A stretch of DNA of 64,000 nt from Megalobrama amblycephala (GCF_018812025.1 NC_063045.1:1893623-1957622); one strand, 5' to 3'. Shown: positions 23,815 to 47,911, counted from the first letter of the stretch. Notes: generated by a model from the sequence alone, not told the origin. Numbers and translations: made by a program.

Positions 23815-26096
23815 CACAGCGGTAACAGTCCTCGTGGTACGAGTGACCCAAACACTCCACAGTGAAGCTGTCCGTTCCGTCCTCGCGCGGGATGATCAGC
23901 TCTGCGCACACGCGGCACTGCGGTGCGTATTTCCTGCAGAGAAGCTCGTGTTTAGTGCATGTTATTCTCTCTCGCTCAACATCAATACTAGCTGTGAGTT
24001 TAACTGATGCGCACAATTGGAATAAAACACGTTTCCATCCCATGTGTTCTAGAGAATAAAACGGCCACTTCATGGGAAACTGCTGCAAAATATCAGTAAT
24101 AAAAGTAGAAGTTTCTTTAATCAGGCTCTTTTCTCCTCCATCATAAATGAGTTGGTCTCAGATCATCAGACGAAACACATGTGATCTCGCGTTCGGATGC
24201 TGGTGTTTGGGAACGCAATCGCTACTGGAGGAATTAAACCAAATCATTCTGATGACAGACTTTGACTCAGGCGTTTCAGAAACAACATTTGAGATGCTGC
24301 GATGTGATTGGACCTCTGGTTATTCCAGTTATCCAATCACAGCCTCTGCTGAGGAAAAGTCACATGAGGGTTTTGAGGGTAAATCAGTAAATGTGATTGA
24401 GCGCATACGTTTTTTATGTGTTCTTGGAGTTTCCATTCAGCATTTTTTCTATGCAATATCCCAAAATTCTCATATAAATATGTGGTTGAGGTGAGTCTGT
24501 ACCTGTAGTAGTCCTGTAGGCAGTAAACCTCACCCACTTCCCCCTGCGCAAACCGCTGCTCTCCGATTGGCTGTCTGCACGTTGTGCACACGAAACAGGG
24601 CGGGTGATAGGCTCGTTCCAGCGCTCGGATCACATGGTCTTTGATGACGTCACCACACGCCCAGCACGGCTCCAGGCTGGCCTGTCGGACACATCAACAA
24701 AACTTGATAACTATAATGTATGTTATATACAGAATATTCTCTTCTCTGATGATGAGGGCGGGGCAACCTGTCACTCACATGAGCTCCACCAATAGCAAAC
24801 CACAACCATCCAATCAGTTCCACATGGATAAAATCAAGCCCCGCCCTAGATTTGTTCTTGTTTGAGAAGCATTTCACTTGGATATACGGCACAATAAGGG
24901 AAAAAATCTTTCTTCTTCTTCTTTGATAACAGTACCTGGTAACAGTCCTCGCACAGAGGGATCCCAGATTTATTGTAGTAGAGTTTGGCTGCCAGAGGCG
25001 CGTGGCACTGCCGGCACTGGAAACACGCGGCGTGGTACGTCCGGTTGAGAGCGTCGATGGCAGGTTCGGACAGCGGCACCAGCTTCCGACAGAATCCACA
25101 CACATCTGAGGCACACAGAGAGCAGGTCTAAATGACTATCCTCTCAAAGGATTCGTCCTGTTATCACCAGGTTTCTCACCGGTGCAGTGCGGTCCAGCTG
25201 AAGGCTCGTTCACGATCCCTCCAGCAGAGGGCGCCGATCTCAGCGCCGCTCCACCGACAGCGCTCTCCTGCCAGAAGAGCAACAGCAGTGTCATTCACAC
25301 TCACTCTTACACATACAAGGAATTTGTCTTGGTGACAGAAGCTTCCACAGTACAGACAGAATGACAGTGACACAGATGATTAGAAAATAAAACTATATAA
25401 AAATGACACAATATACAAAATAGACAATATATGTACAGATATGTAATACACAAATGCAGGAAACTTGAATAAGATGTACGGTGTGCTAAATCAAGACTCA
25501 TCCTGGGAAACAAACTGACCTCTGCTGGGGCGTCTGGTGGTCCGGGCTCAGGGTCGCAGGGGTCGCAGGGGTCATGTGGAGGAGGCGGGAGGGGGAGGTC
25601 ATCAGGGTAACTGCTTACAACCGCTAACAGATCAAGAATCAATGAGCAAATCATCTTTACTAACCCACGATAAACACACACCCAATGCATAAAGTGACAT
25701 GTACTGTACAGCAAATCTCAACTGTGAGATTGTTTATATTATCACAAAATATAAGGCCTAACCTGCTAATGTGACTATAAACATTAACATGATTTCCTGT
25801 AAAGCTGCTTTGAAACGATGCGTATTGTAAAACCGCTACAGAAATGGACTTGACGCGAGCGTCTTCTCACCGTCTGGAGCGCGTGTGCTGTCCCGTCTGT
25901 AGGGGGCGGCGGTGGGCTGGGCGTAGAGCGGGCTGGTGGGTGTGGACGGGCCGGTCCGTCCGTCCTGTGACGCAGAGCTCCGGCGCCGCGGGCTGCTGTG
26001 GACGTGAGCTGTCGGGGTGACAGTCGCCTTGAACGGAGACGCCAGAGTGATGAAGACAGACGACACCATCCTCTTCTGAGGGGCCGCAGACGCCAT
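22432..26096 (-). CDS. fblim1: Filamin-binding LIM protein 1 (migfilin)
   Basis: Migfilin is an adaptor at cell-matrix adhesions that binds filamin through its N-terminus and kindlin/VASP through other parts (family knowledge). Coding exons, in order: 25871-26096, 25520-25623, 25180-25267, 24936-25105, 24503-24681, 23813-23933, 22432-22545. They total 1,002 nt, giving 333 residues. The N-terminus MASAAPQKRMVSSVFITLA matches the filamin-binding peptide. A proline-rich stretch (PLPPPPHDP) follows in exon 2. Three LIM domains begin at CGFCRK, CWACGD and CRVCAE and end in CEDCYQ, YCLQDYY and CKPCHV, with the usual zinc ligands in place. The stop is TAA at 22432-22434. An AATAAA signal lies at 22079-22084. 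The exon 6 donor is the start of a (GT)n run. 5' UTR exons could use the donor-like sites near 29220 and 29418, which is only a guess. Confidence 0.95.
22600..23715. repeat. AACGTTCTGAGAAC-type dispersed repeat interrupted by a palindromic MITE
   Basis: The flanks 22600-22860 and 23622-23715 together resemble the repeat at about 62740-63335. Shared features are repeated AACGTT/GAACATT motifs, AGCACAAAAACAT, an AACGTTCAGAGAACATTCAAAAGTAAC block, and a CAGCTGGG or TTAGCTGGG end. The TTAA-flanked MITE at 22864-23621 is inserted into it. All of it lies in the last fblim1 intron. Confidence 0.7.
22864..23621. mobile_element. TTAA-flanked palindromic MITE (~758 bp)
   Basis: TTAA occurs on both sides (22860-22863 and 23622-23625). 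The element begins AGGATTGGTTCACTTTTAAA and ends in the complement of AGGATTAGTTCACTTTTAAA. The two arms of about 350 bases are nearly reverse complements throughout, meeting near 23230. It includes boxes such as TCAACGGGTTGAAGGTCC and GGATCATGTAGAGCTCTTTG. The TTAA duplication suggests a piggyBac- or Kolobok-type origin. It has no coding capacity. In the fblim1 transcript it would form a very long hairpin. Confidence 0.9.
23765..23811. repeat. (CA)n microsatellite forming the fblim1 exon 6 splice donor
   Basis: In the sense (minus) direction the exon ends ...TGTGAG and continues directly into a (GT)n run of about 23 units, so the first GT of the repeat is the 5' splice site (23811-23812). 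Confidence 0.95.
25755..25860. repeat. SINE/LINE-tail-like dispersed repeat fragment
   Basis: The text CTGTAAAGCTGCTTTGAAAC followed by a GTATTGTAAAACCGCTACAGAAAT-like end resembles the 3' tail common to several fish SINE/LINE families (from memory). It lies in fblim1 intron 1. Boundaries are unclear. Confidence 0.4.
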
Positions 26097-26439
26097 GATG
26101 CTGAAACGGAGCAAACGAGTCAAATCAAACCAACAAAGTGCTATGGGAGAGATTTCTGCCAATGCTATTTCAATACTGAAGCAACAACTGACATTATTTC
26201 ACACTGAATATTTTTTAAATAAAATCTGTGTTATTCCACATTGAGCTACTGCACACTTTTGCACATGTAAAGGCATCTTTACACAGACAAGTTAAGGCTG
26301 CTCTGTGCCTGCTCAAAATTCAATGTAAATGCCGGATAAAAGTCAGAACTAATTATACCTGCTCTGACCCACTTCAGCCCCTCGTATCAAAGTGAACTGG
26401 TGCGCTTCTGGGCCACCATTACAGTGTAAACTTGGCATA

Positions 26440-26770
26440 AGATATTAACTAAATAAATAAAATAATACACAAACCACATACATAAACTTAACAGCTATAT
26501 AACCCACATAGACTATCCAAACAACAAAAAGATAAACTATGTGAATTAAACAAATATATAAATTACTATAAACATATATATACACTAAACACATATATTA
26601 TACTAAACACTTTTACACATAAAAGAGATTAACTAAATAAATAAAATAATATACATACTACAAAAAATAAACTACACAAACAACATAAACTTAAGCTATA
26701 TAACCTATATAAACTATACAATCTATATAAAATTAACTATAAACTATTTAAACTGCTTAAACAAACTATA
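26440..26770. repeat. AT-rich degenerate array of AAACTATA-type words
   Basis: Short irregular repeats of ATAAACTATA/AACTATAC fill this stretch. The same wording resumes at about 28860-28990 and 30010-30470. This suggests one original low-complexity tract into which the retroelement-like block at 26776-28857 was inserted. Confidence 0.6.
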
Positions 26771-26775
26771 CAAAG

Positions 26776-27956
26776 GTGGAGCCAGGGTGCCAGAAGATTG
26801 AGGTGGAGCCAAGGTGCCAGAAGACTGAGGTGGAGCCAGGGTGACAGAAGATTAAGGTGGAGCCAGGGAGCCAGAAGACCGAGGTGGATCCAGGGTGCCA
26901 GAAGACTGAGGTGGAGCCAGGCTGGAGCCAGGGTGCCAGAAGATTGAGGTGGAGCCAGGGAGCCAGAAGATTGAGGTGGAGCCAGGGTGCCAGAAGATTG
27001 AGGTGGAGCCAGGGTGCCAGAAGATTAAGGTGGAGCCAGGGAGCCAGAAGACCGAGGTGGAGCCAGGGTGCCAGAAGATTGAGGTGGAGCCAGGGAGCCA
27101 GAAGACCAAGGTGGAGCCAGGGTGCCAGAAGATTGAGGTGGAGCCAGGGAGCCAGAAGACCAAGGTGGAGCCAGGGTGCCAGAAGATTGAGGTGGAGCCA
27201 AGGTGCCAGAAGACTGAAGTGGAGCCAGGGTGACAGAAGATTGAGGTGGAGCCAGGGTGCTAGAAGACCGAGGTGGAGCCAGGGTGCCAGAAGACCGAGG
27301 TGGAGCCAGGGTGACAGAAGATTAAGGTGGAGCCAGGGAGCCAGAAGACCGAGGTGGATCCAGGGTGCCAGAAGACTGAGGTGGAGCCAGGCTGGAGCCA
27401 GGGTGCCAGAAGATTGAGGTGGAGCCAGGGAGCCAGAAGATTGAGGTGGAGCCAGGGTGCCAGAAGATTGAGGTGGAGCCAGGGTGCCAGAAGATTGAGG
27501 TGGAGCCAGGGAGCCAGAAGACCGAGGTGGAGCCAGGGTGCCAGAAGATTGAGGTGGAGCCAGGGAGCCAGAAGACCAAGGTGGAGCCAGGGTGCCAGAA
27601 GATTGAGGTAGAGCCAGGGTGCCAGAAGATTGAGGTGGAGCCAGGGTGCCAGAAGATTGAGGTGGAGCCAGGGAGCCAGAAGACCAAGGTGGAGCCAGGG
27701 TGCCAGAAGATTGAGGTGGAGCCAGGGTGCCAGAAGATTGAGGTGGAGCCAGGGAGCCAGAAGACCAAGGTGGAGCCAGAGTGCCAGAAGATTGAGGTGG
27801 AGCCAGGGTGCCAGAAGATTGAGGTGGAGCCAGGGTGACAGAAGATTTAGGTGGAGCCAGGGAGCCAGAAGATTAAGGTGGTGCCAGAAGATTGAGGTGG
27901 AGCCAGGGTGCCAGAAGATTAAGGTGGTGCCAGAAGATTGAGGTGGAGCCAGGGTC
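26776..27956. repeat. 27-bp minisatellite with ~470-bp higher-order duplication
   Basis: The unit is GGTGGAGCCAGG, then GTGCCAGAAGATTGA or variants such as GAGCCAGAAGACCAA, giving about 43 copies. A block with the distinctive GTGACAGAAGATTAAGG and GGTGGATCC variants occurs at about 26841 and again at 27311, so a ~470-bp segment was duplicated. The unit length is a multiple of three and contains no stop in several frames, hence long repetitive open frames on both strands. On the minus strand one frame reads LAPPQSSGT repeats. This would continue the proline-rich tail of the retroelement-like frame next to it. Confidence 0.95.
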
Positions 27957-28063
27957 ACACAGGAGACTTCGAGCTGGGCGGAACCAGTGGGGACGGAAGT
28001 AACAGGGAAATTACCTCCTCCAATTCCTCTAAACAATTTTCAGAGGCCAGGCACAACTCCACA

Positions 28064-28618
28064 TCAGCAGGGTGTGGACGGGGCTTCCCTCCATGCCCTT
28101 GAACTCCACAAGCAACTCCACAGGAATGGACAATGTAGTTGCCTCACGTACCTGGTCAGACGGTCCGTTGGGCTCGGGCTCCGGGGTGAATTATGTCTCA
28201 GGCGTTGGCTCTGGTGCGTTCTCCATGGCGGGCTTGGGCTCAGTGTCTGTGGTGGGCTCAGGCATGGAGAGCAGTGTGGACAACTGGCTGGGCTCTGGGA
28301 CTGGAGCGGGGCTGGTGAAGACTTTTTCTGCGCGGGCAGATGGTGAATAGGGATCTGCAAGTTCACCAGCACCCACTCCACAAAGTCTGCGAAATTCCCC
28401 CAAAGACCCACACTGGGCAGGCGTGCTTTTATTTCCGCATTGAGACTGGTATGATAGAAGACGCACAGACAGTGATCGGGAAAGTAAGTGAAGCACGCCA
28501 GTTGTAAAAATCCACTGGTGTGGACCTCGAGGGATTGCCCCTGCTCCAGGCAGAGAAGCTGGGCTGCCTGTAAGTGCATTTCTTTTTTACTGGCTATGAG
28601 GGTCCGTTGTTCGGTCAC
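28064..28618 (-). pseudogene. Gag-like open frame of an LTR-retroelement-like sequence, frame-shifted
   Basis: The minus-strand frame begins MTEQRTLIASKKEMHLQAAQ. A second overlapping frame carries the downstream proline- and glutamate-rich part (TSPAPVPEPSQL, MPEPTTDTEPKPAMENAPEP), so there is at least one frame break near 28380. Similar multi-copy hypothetical proteins with PEPxP and LAPP tails are frequent in cyprinid genomes (from memory). I infer a decayed retroelement ORF and not a host gene. No protease, reverse transcriptase or integrase motif is present nearby. Confidence 0.5.
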
Positions 28619-28857
28619 TGAGTGGCTATATTGAAGCGCTCAGGAGATCGCAGGAGATAACAGGAGTAATAATACAAACAACCACATAAACATAACAGAC
28701 AAATGAACTAGGGAAACTCTTACGGGCTTAAATACTAACAGAGTAATCAAAGATAAAATGAAACAGGTGTGGGTATTAATCAACAAACTAGGGAACTAGC
28801 TAGGAACAGAGCAAACAGAATGAAAACTAAACTAAAACAGAACGTACATGTTACAAC
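28619..28857 (-). mobile_element. LTR-like leader of the retroelement-like block
   Basis: Read on the minus strand this begins TGTAACATGTACGTTCTG. It carries a TATTTAAGCCC box followed by T-rich sequence, and leads into the gag-like frame about 250 bases later. This order (TG start, TATA-like box, leader, frame) fits a fish LTR. No second LTR copy or primer-binding site could be shown, so the call is tentative. Confidence 0.4.
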
Positions 28858-28989
28858 TAAGAATTAAGCAAATTATATAAACTATCCAATCTACATAAAC
28901 TTAAACTATATAAAGTATACAAACACATGAACTATCCTAACTACATGCAACATACACTATATACAATTACTGAACACTTACAATTAGTA

Positions 28990-29669
28990 TGTAGTATTAC
29001 ACACAAATAGAAAGTAAGCATCAAATAAGGTGTGTTACTAGGCGTGTCCATGTCTTCAATACCAAAGATCACTCATGAATGTGTCGAGCGACGCTGTTTT
29101 AGGTGGAATACATGTTCCTCAGAAGCTCTCGCTCGTATTGCAGTGATATAAAGTTCACGTACAGAATAAATCAGAAAAGACACACACGTTCAGTGTGTCG
29201 GACGCGTCACAGACTCTCACCTGCGCTGGAGAACAACACATGAACGAGCTGAAGAGCGACACACATGACTGAATGACAGATGAAGAACTTCAGACCTTCA
29301 GCTCACACTGACACACAAACACATCTATTAATATGCTGAATCTCTGTTTCTTTTCTCTCCAGCTGTTGAGAAATCACTGAGTTTGAGTCTGATAGAGTCT
29401 CTTTTCTTTCTCAAACGTACCTGAACAGCAGATCAAACTCTTCCACTATGTTGTTCCTCTTTCCTTGCGATCTGCAGCGCTGTAGTGAATCAAACACAGA
29501 CAGAGAGAGATTGAGAGAGAGTTGTAGCAGTAAGGATCGTATCTGCACGAGGACACGCCTTTTCCTCCCTCATTCCCTCCCTCCTGTCTCTCTCTCTCTG
29601 CCTGTCTGTCTCTCAGATCAGCAGAGGTGAAGAGTTAAACAGTTACTGACTGACAAAGAGCAGTAAAAT

Positions 29670-29702
<33 letters not shown>

Positions 29703-30000
29703 AGGCAGTCATGCATGTCTACAAACACACAAAGGCATGCAGTTACTTGAACACACACACACACACACACACAGTTTTCTCTGCTTTATCAAACAGAGGC
29801 AACAGGATGTGACTGTACCTGCCTTTTCCAGCTCAGCTCCCCGTCTGTCCGTCTGTCCGTCTCTCTCTCTCATTGTTCTGTCAGTGTTATTTTCTCTACC
29901 TCCCTCAGTGTGTCTGCCCTCTTTTCTCTTCCCATCCCCCACTTCACTCGTTTCTCAATCTCTCCCACATTAAACTCACCAGACTTCACAGTGAAAACGA
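28990..30000. other. fblim1 upstream region with microsatellites and candidate 5' UTR donor sites
   Basis: No coding exon was found. On the minus strand GCGCAG|GTGAGAGTC (near 29220) and TGTTCAG|GTACGTTTG (near 29418) look like 5' splice sites and could belong to non-coding fblim1 first exons. This is an inference. (CA)n runs lie at about 29668-29700 and 29752-29772, and CT-rich sequence at 29560-29610 and 29840-29950. Confidence 0.3.
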
Positions 30001-30009
30001 CATCAAACA

Positions 30010-30470
30010 AATGAGCTTTTAACTATTTGAACTACATTAACTATTCAAATCATATGAACTAAACAAATTTTACACTATACAAACTATATAAGCCACACAA
30101 ACTACAATCTATACAAACTCAAACTATATAAACCGTATGAACTAAAATTATTACAAAAACTAAACAAACTATATGAACTATATGACCTAAAATTATAAAC
30201 TATACACAAATTTTCCTAAACTTTTTTCAAACTATAAACAAACTATATAAAATATTCAACTATATGAAATAAAACAAATTACATAAACTAAACATACATA
30301 AACTATACAAACTACTTACAACTTATTCTATATAAACTATATGATCTAAAATTATATAAACTTCAGACTACATAAACTACGTGAATAAAGCAAATTATAT
30401 AGACTATGGAAACTATATGTGAACGATGTGAACTACATAACATCATGAATTAACTACACAAACTACATGC
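30010..30470. repeat. AT-rich degenerate array of AAACTATA-type words
   Basis: The same short words as at 26440-26770 and 28860-28990 occur here (ACTATATAAACTATA and similar). No fixed period is evident, and nothing coding is present. Confidence 0.65.
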
Positions 30471-30814
30471 AGCTGTGAAGTTTGAGTGGGATTGTGTGAG
30501 TTGAACCTCGACAGCACAAGAAGAACCTCCATCATGCTGGAATCTGGAGGGGCGGAGCTGAAGAAACACAGAAGAGAGAGGGGGAGGGTCTGTGGAATGC
30601 ATCAGTGATGTCACTGCTGCAGGAGGGAGCATGCTCAGCGATGACATCATCCTCCTCACACAAGCTCCGCCCACAAGACATCAGGCCTGCAGAAAGTCCA
30701 GATGAGGAACATCTGAGCAGAAACAGAGAAGAACAGCGTCCATGCCTCGCTTTGACATTTCATTATCTAATATAAGCGTCAATCACACGACTACACAAGT
30801 GTCTGTGAGGTCAT

Positions 30815-31000
30815 AGACTTATGAGGGCTGATGACATGGTAATTGAAAGGTTGTTGGTTCAAACCCTGAATCATGTCGTGAATCATGATCTGCCAGCACT
30901 GAGCAAGACGTTTAACCTGTTTAGTCAGTGATTAACCGGAATTTATCTGCACTGGTGTACCGTAAACATTTATGAATGCTCTCTGAGGTAAAAGTACAAA
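30815..31000 (+). repeat. tRNA-derived SINE-like fragment
   Basis: The string GTTGGTTCAAACCC resembles a polymerase III B box. It is followed at the expected distance by CACTGAGCAAGACGTTTAACC, which recalls the CTTGAGCAAGGCACTTAACC core of fish V-SINEs/HE1 (from memory). The A box is weak and the ends are not defined. Confidence 0.4.
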
Positions 31001-32200
31001 CACCAAAACAAATGATTCAATTATTTAGATTCCTTCATTTCCTGTTGTAGATTAACTCGTACACCACCAAACTATCCTTACTATTTATGAAGGCTCTAGT
31101 AAGCACAGTGAACAGCACGTGGCCCTCGTAAATCACGTCCACTGTGCAGTAAGCAATCATTTCGATCTAAACGCGGCAAAAGGCGTTGTTTTTGTTTTTT
31201 CATACCTGCGGATGATGGCTAATTACTAAAATAGAAAAGTTAGAGTGAGTGAACTTCAACAAAGAGCTTAGAACCCAAGAGGCGACACTTTGATACTTTT
31301 TGGGTAACAGCCACTAGATGGCGCTCCGGTAGCGCGGCCGCCATTATGGGGTGAAACTAACTGGACCATTGAATCCTTCACATCTTACGCACCCAAAATC
31401 AGCGAATTTCACTGTCAAATCAGAAGCGCAATAGAACAGTTTTTAAATTAAGTCACCAGTGAATTGTATGATCCTACAGTAAATGTTGTATTGTCTTATA
31501 TATGTTTTATTTTACCAGTTGTGGAATCCAACCATTCACCATCTGAGGTAACGTAGTTAGCCTACTTTACTGAGTATTTCCATTTTATGAAACTTTACAC
31601 ATTTATTCATAGTAAATTAATAATTAATACATTTAAGATCATCATGTTTGCAGCGAACAATATATTTCAGACCTAGTGGAGTAATAGTAACAATATCTAG
31701 GTCTAAATTGAAATATATATATATATAGTATGTTTTAATGGATCACGCTACAAACATAATGATCTTATAATACATGATGCATTGCTGTGTCCGCTATCCC
31801 ATAATTCACACTTTTGGACACTTTTGCTTTAATGGACATTAGACAACACTGCAAAATCAAGCTGTTATATTCATATTTATTGTCCAACATTCCCAATTTT
31901 TCTGATGCATGTCCTTAATTTAATTTCATATGTTGGTAATAATTCAGTGTTTATAAGCCTTTTAAAGCCCTTTAAAGGATTTTAATTTTCTAGAGAGCAA
32001 AGGTTTTGTGAAAAAAGTGGAAGACTTAAACACAAAGTGTGTAAAATAAACTGTTAAAAGGATTTGATGATCACTAGTGATAGTATTTTATTCTGTGTTG
32101 TCATCATTCAGGTTGGATTTCAGCTTTAATGTACGTTTTGTTTTAACAAAGCAGCTGATATTGCCATAGAAACTAGTGGATCGCCGACTCGCTTTCACTC
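31001..32200. other. Intergenic stretch between fblim1 and slc25a34, no gene seen
   Basis: AT-rich sequence with a short GC-rich piece near 31320-31350 (GGCGCTCCGGTAGCGCGGCC). In human, TMEM82 occupies this interval between SLC25A34 and FBLIM1. I found no exon resembling it on either strand. Confidence 0.5.
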
Positions 32201-32204
32201 CAGG

Positions 32205-32519
32205 ATGGCGGAAGCGCAGGGCTGCTGCTGGGCGCCGGTGCTGCAATGGAACCTTCTATTGAGTGTCGCTTCTTGTTTGTGTTTATTCTTTGACTTCAAC
32301 ATCTCGAAGACTGAGAGAAGAACATCACGGACAGAGAGGCGCGTTTACAGCCGCAGTGACTCAATATGCAGCGCCACCTGCTGGAGAAACAGCGGAGAGC
32401 TTCAACCAGCAGCAGCGGAGAACTATCAAAGAAAGAACCTCGGAACCAACACAGAACTTCAGAACCATGAGAGAAATGAGAGGACACGACGAGAGGCGAG
32501 TGGATTTAACTATCAGTGA
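32205..32519 (+). CDS. Unrecognised 104-codon open frame with an N-terminal hydrophobic segment (doubtful)
   Basis: The frame starts in a good context (CAGGATGGCGG) in a locally CpG-rich island. It encodes a hydrophobic stretch (WNLLLSVASCLCLFF) that could act as a signal anchor, then a basic/polar tail with no domain I know. It is on the plus strand, opposite to all six genes of the window. Plausible explanations are the first exon of an unrecognised gene, a 5' fragment of a retrocopy, or chance. No splice partner or poly(A) signal could be tied to it. Confidence 0.2.
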   Translation: MAEAQGCCWAPVLQWNLLLSVASCLCLFFDFNISKTERRTSRTERRVYSRSDSICSATCWRNSGELQPAAAENYQRKNLGTNTELQNHERNERTRREASGFNYQ

Positions 32520-33052
32520 AACACCAGTCACGTGATACAACAAGTTTTACCTCAGAGCAGAATGGCGGGATTTGCGAAGCCATCTATATTTTGATCCGTT
32601 TATTCCTAGAAGAGAAACATTGTAGATTATAAACAAAAGTATAATGCTTAAAAGTTTATTTTGTCATATTTTACCGGTATTTTAACACCGTGTTTCTGGA
32701 ACTGGGCAGCTGCAGAGTCGTGAGTTGATGAAGATAATCATATAGCTAATGAAACCATAAAAATGCAAAATTACAACAAATTAACAATTTTATATTAAAA
32801 CCAATCAAAATAAAAACAATTACTAAAAAGATGTTATAGCTGCATGTCACGTGACCATTATCTGACATCAGAACCGTGCAATGTGTCGAAAATTATTGAA
32901 ATATTCACTTAAACTCTCAAGTATTTTAGATAAAAAAAGGTTTATCTGAGAAAACATTTGCAAATTCTGACCTCGGAGCTCAAGACAGACATGAACTGAA
33001 GTCTGAAGCTGCACTAATAATCACAGACACACTGAAGTCAGTCAGTAAAAAC

Positions 33053-33058
33053 TTTAAT
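33053..33058 (-). terminator. slc25a34: Candidate poly(A) signal of slc25a34
   Basis: ATTAAA on the minus strand about 220 bases after the slc25a34 stop codon. Confidence 0.4.
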
Positions 33059-33220
33059 CAACTGCATGATAAAAATACAAAGAGTCTTTACAGTTATATC
33101 GGATATAAGACACACTGGTGAGGTAAAACCCATGATCCTCTTCAACTGCATTAAGAGTCATTTCAAGCTGAAGCATCTGGATGAATCTGTGTGTGATGAA
33201 GCACAAGCGTCCTCCAGCAT

Positions 33221-33225
<5 letters not shown>

Positions 33226-33264
<39 letters not shown>
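33226..33264. repeat. (CA)n microsatellite in the slc25a34 3' UTR
   Basis: A pure CA run starting 12 bases beyond the slc25a34 stop codon. In the transcript it would be a (UG)n tract at the start of the 3' UTR. Confidence 0.95.
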
Positions 33265-33265
<1 letters not shown>

Positions 33266-33275
33266 CTCTGGAGTG

Positions 33276-40170
<6,895 letters not shown>

Positions 40171-40839
40171 GAGGGTATGTACGTGACGTCACCGTCGCCC
40201 ATTATAACTGCGGTCACGCCCACTGAGTGGCAAGAGACGTAAATGCCGCGAAAAACACACAAAACACTACAGAAAAAAGAAGCAAATGTCGCTGCAATTC
40301 ACAGAAACAGCTGAACTCCGCTCAGAGAAACGAATTTGCAGTTATCATTTTGTGTCAAAATGTTGGATTTTGAGGTAAAATCATACCGTATATATTGTAT
40401 TGTTATATATTGTGTTGACAAATCATCAATTACCATCTTATATTCTGCATAATTGGTTGTTTTTAAATAAACACTGACAAAAACTATACAAGTTTTAGGG
40501 CTGGACAGTATGACGATATAACATTGATATAAGTGATTACTCGGATTTAAACCTACCTATATTGTAGTTATATAAAATATTCACAGGCAGATTTGCTTTA
40601 TGTATTTCCCCGGCGTCGAAATCAGGTACACGAAACGTCAGGAAACACGATTCCTGGCTGCATGTCAATATGCATGTCATAAGGAACACTTTCGAGTCCA
40701 ACCTTTAGTGTAAACCTTTTGTTTTACTCGCGTTTTCGCAGTTTCCTCTATTAAATCCAGTCATGAAGCAGGTTCTTTTGCCACTCAGTCCAGCTGAGGG
40801 AGCGCGCCGGCGGGAAAGTGACGTCGATACATACCCTCT
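40171..40839 (+). mobile_element. MITE-like element with GAGGGTATGTA termini and a THAP-like relic
   Basis: The ends GAGGGTATGTACGTGACGTC and the complement of GAGGGTATGTATCGACGTC form inverted repeats about 670 bases apart. Inside, on the plus strand near 40310-40350, one frame reads ELRSEKRICSYHF. This recalls the R-I-C-S-x-H-F end of the THAP zinc finger found in P-element- and Kolobok-type transposases (from memory). The rest is non-coding. No certain target duplication was found. Confidence 0.55.
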
Positions 40840-41346
40840 ATTGAGACGATGTTTGAGAAGCAGATCAGGTGACGTCACACGGCTTTATTCCGTTACAGTA
40901 AAGATCGTAAAAACGCACTCAACATTATATCAGAGAATTAAGACATGGAGAACTTTCTTTATTTCCGTTTACAATCCACGGTCTCATTCCCTCAACAGCA
41001 CCATCGCACATACACACGTTTAATGTAAACAATGCAGGCTGAAAGAGCGGTAAAAAAGGTCCATTTCATCGGTTCGTCCTACAATCGTGTTTCCTTCAGT
41101 CAGATCAGCGTTTCTGAGGGTGAAATGCGACAGAAACAATAAAACATTCCCTTCTAGATTTCTCTCTCTCACACACACGCACACACACTTGCAGAGCACA
41201 TAGCAAAAACATCATTCATTCACTCATAAATTGAAACAACAACTATGTTTGAGTGTCCTTTATATGTGTTGAGCTGTATTTTAAGGTAAATTAGTGTAAG
41301 GGCAGCAGTCGTTCCTGTCAGTGTCGCGCCGGCTCGCGTTCCTCCA

Positions 41347-47325
<5,979 letters not shown>

Positions 47326-47911
47326 TTAAAACTGCTTTTCCACTATGGCATGTTTTAATAATCATCATAAATTCATCCTGTGAAAACCGTTCTGAAACCG
47401 CGTTACCATGGAAACGGTACATCAATTTTGTGATATCAACTTCAAATTTGGTCAGACAGGCTTTGATTTTCTAGCATTTATAAAGACCAAATTATTTAAT
47501 AAAACAATTTTTGAATAAAATAAAAATGTTTAGTTCAGTACATTTGCTTTACAGTAAACTTAGACTTTTATAACTTTACACTTTAATTTTTAGAAGTGCT
47601 TCTGCAATAATCTCTTTAAAAAGCAAGCATTTATGAATTAAGCAGTTGTGACGGTGAACTTCATGACAGTGTCGTTTATAACAACAGAAGTGTTTCTGGA
47701 TGTGTGTCAGTGTTTCCCTGATCTGATCTTCATCACAGTACAGTATAACTCCACACATTCACTCGTGCACCGCATCAGGCGTGTTTACTAGAGTAAATTC
47801 AGAGTATTTTCAGCAGCTGCTTCATTAGCTGAGCGCTAACAGCCGGTTCACTCGCGTCTAACGCTGATGATGACGCTGTGAGGGGCGCGAGACTGACGCG
47901 CGTGGATTTAC

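Noticed and set aside
26849..28036. Repetitive open frames on both strands (MEPGSQK and LAPP/HLNLLAPW types)
   Set aside because: They derive from the 27-bp minisatellite; no independent coding evidence exists.
30450..30720. Possible TMEM82 or UQCRHL exon between fblim1 and slc25a34
   Set aside because: No residue pattern of either protein could be read on either strand, and splice sites do not frame an exon.
30815..31000. Functional tRNA gene
   Set aside because: Only a B-box-like motif is present; no cloverleaf can be drawn, and the downstream sequence is SINE-like.
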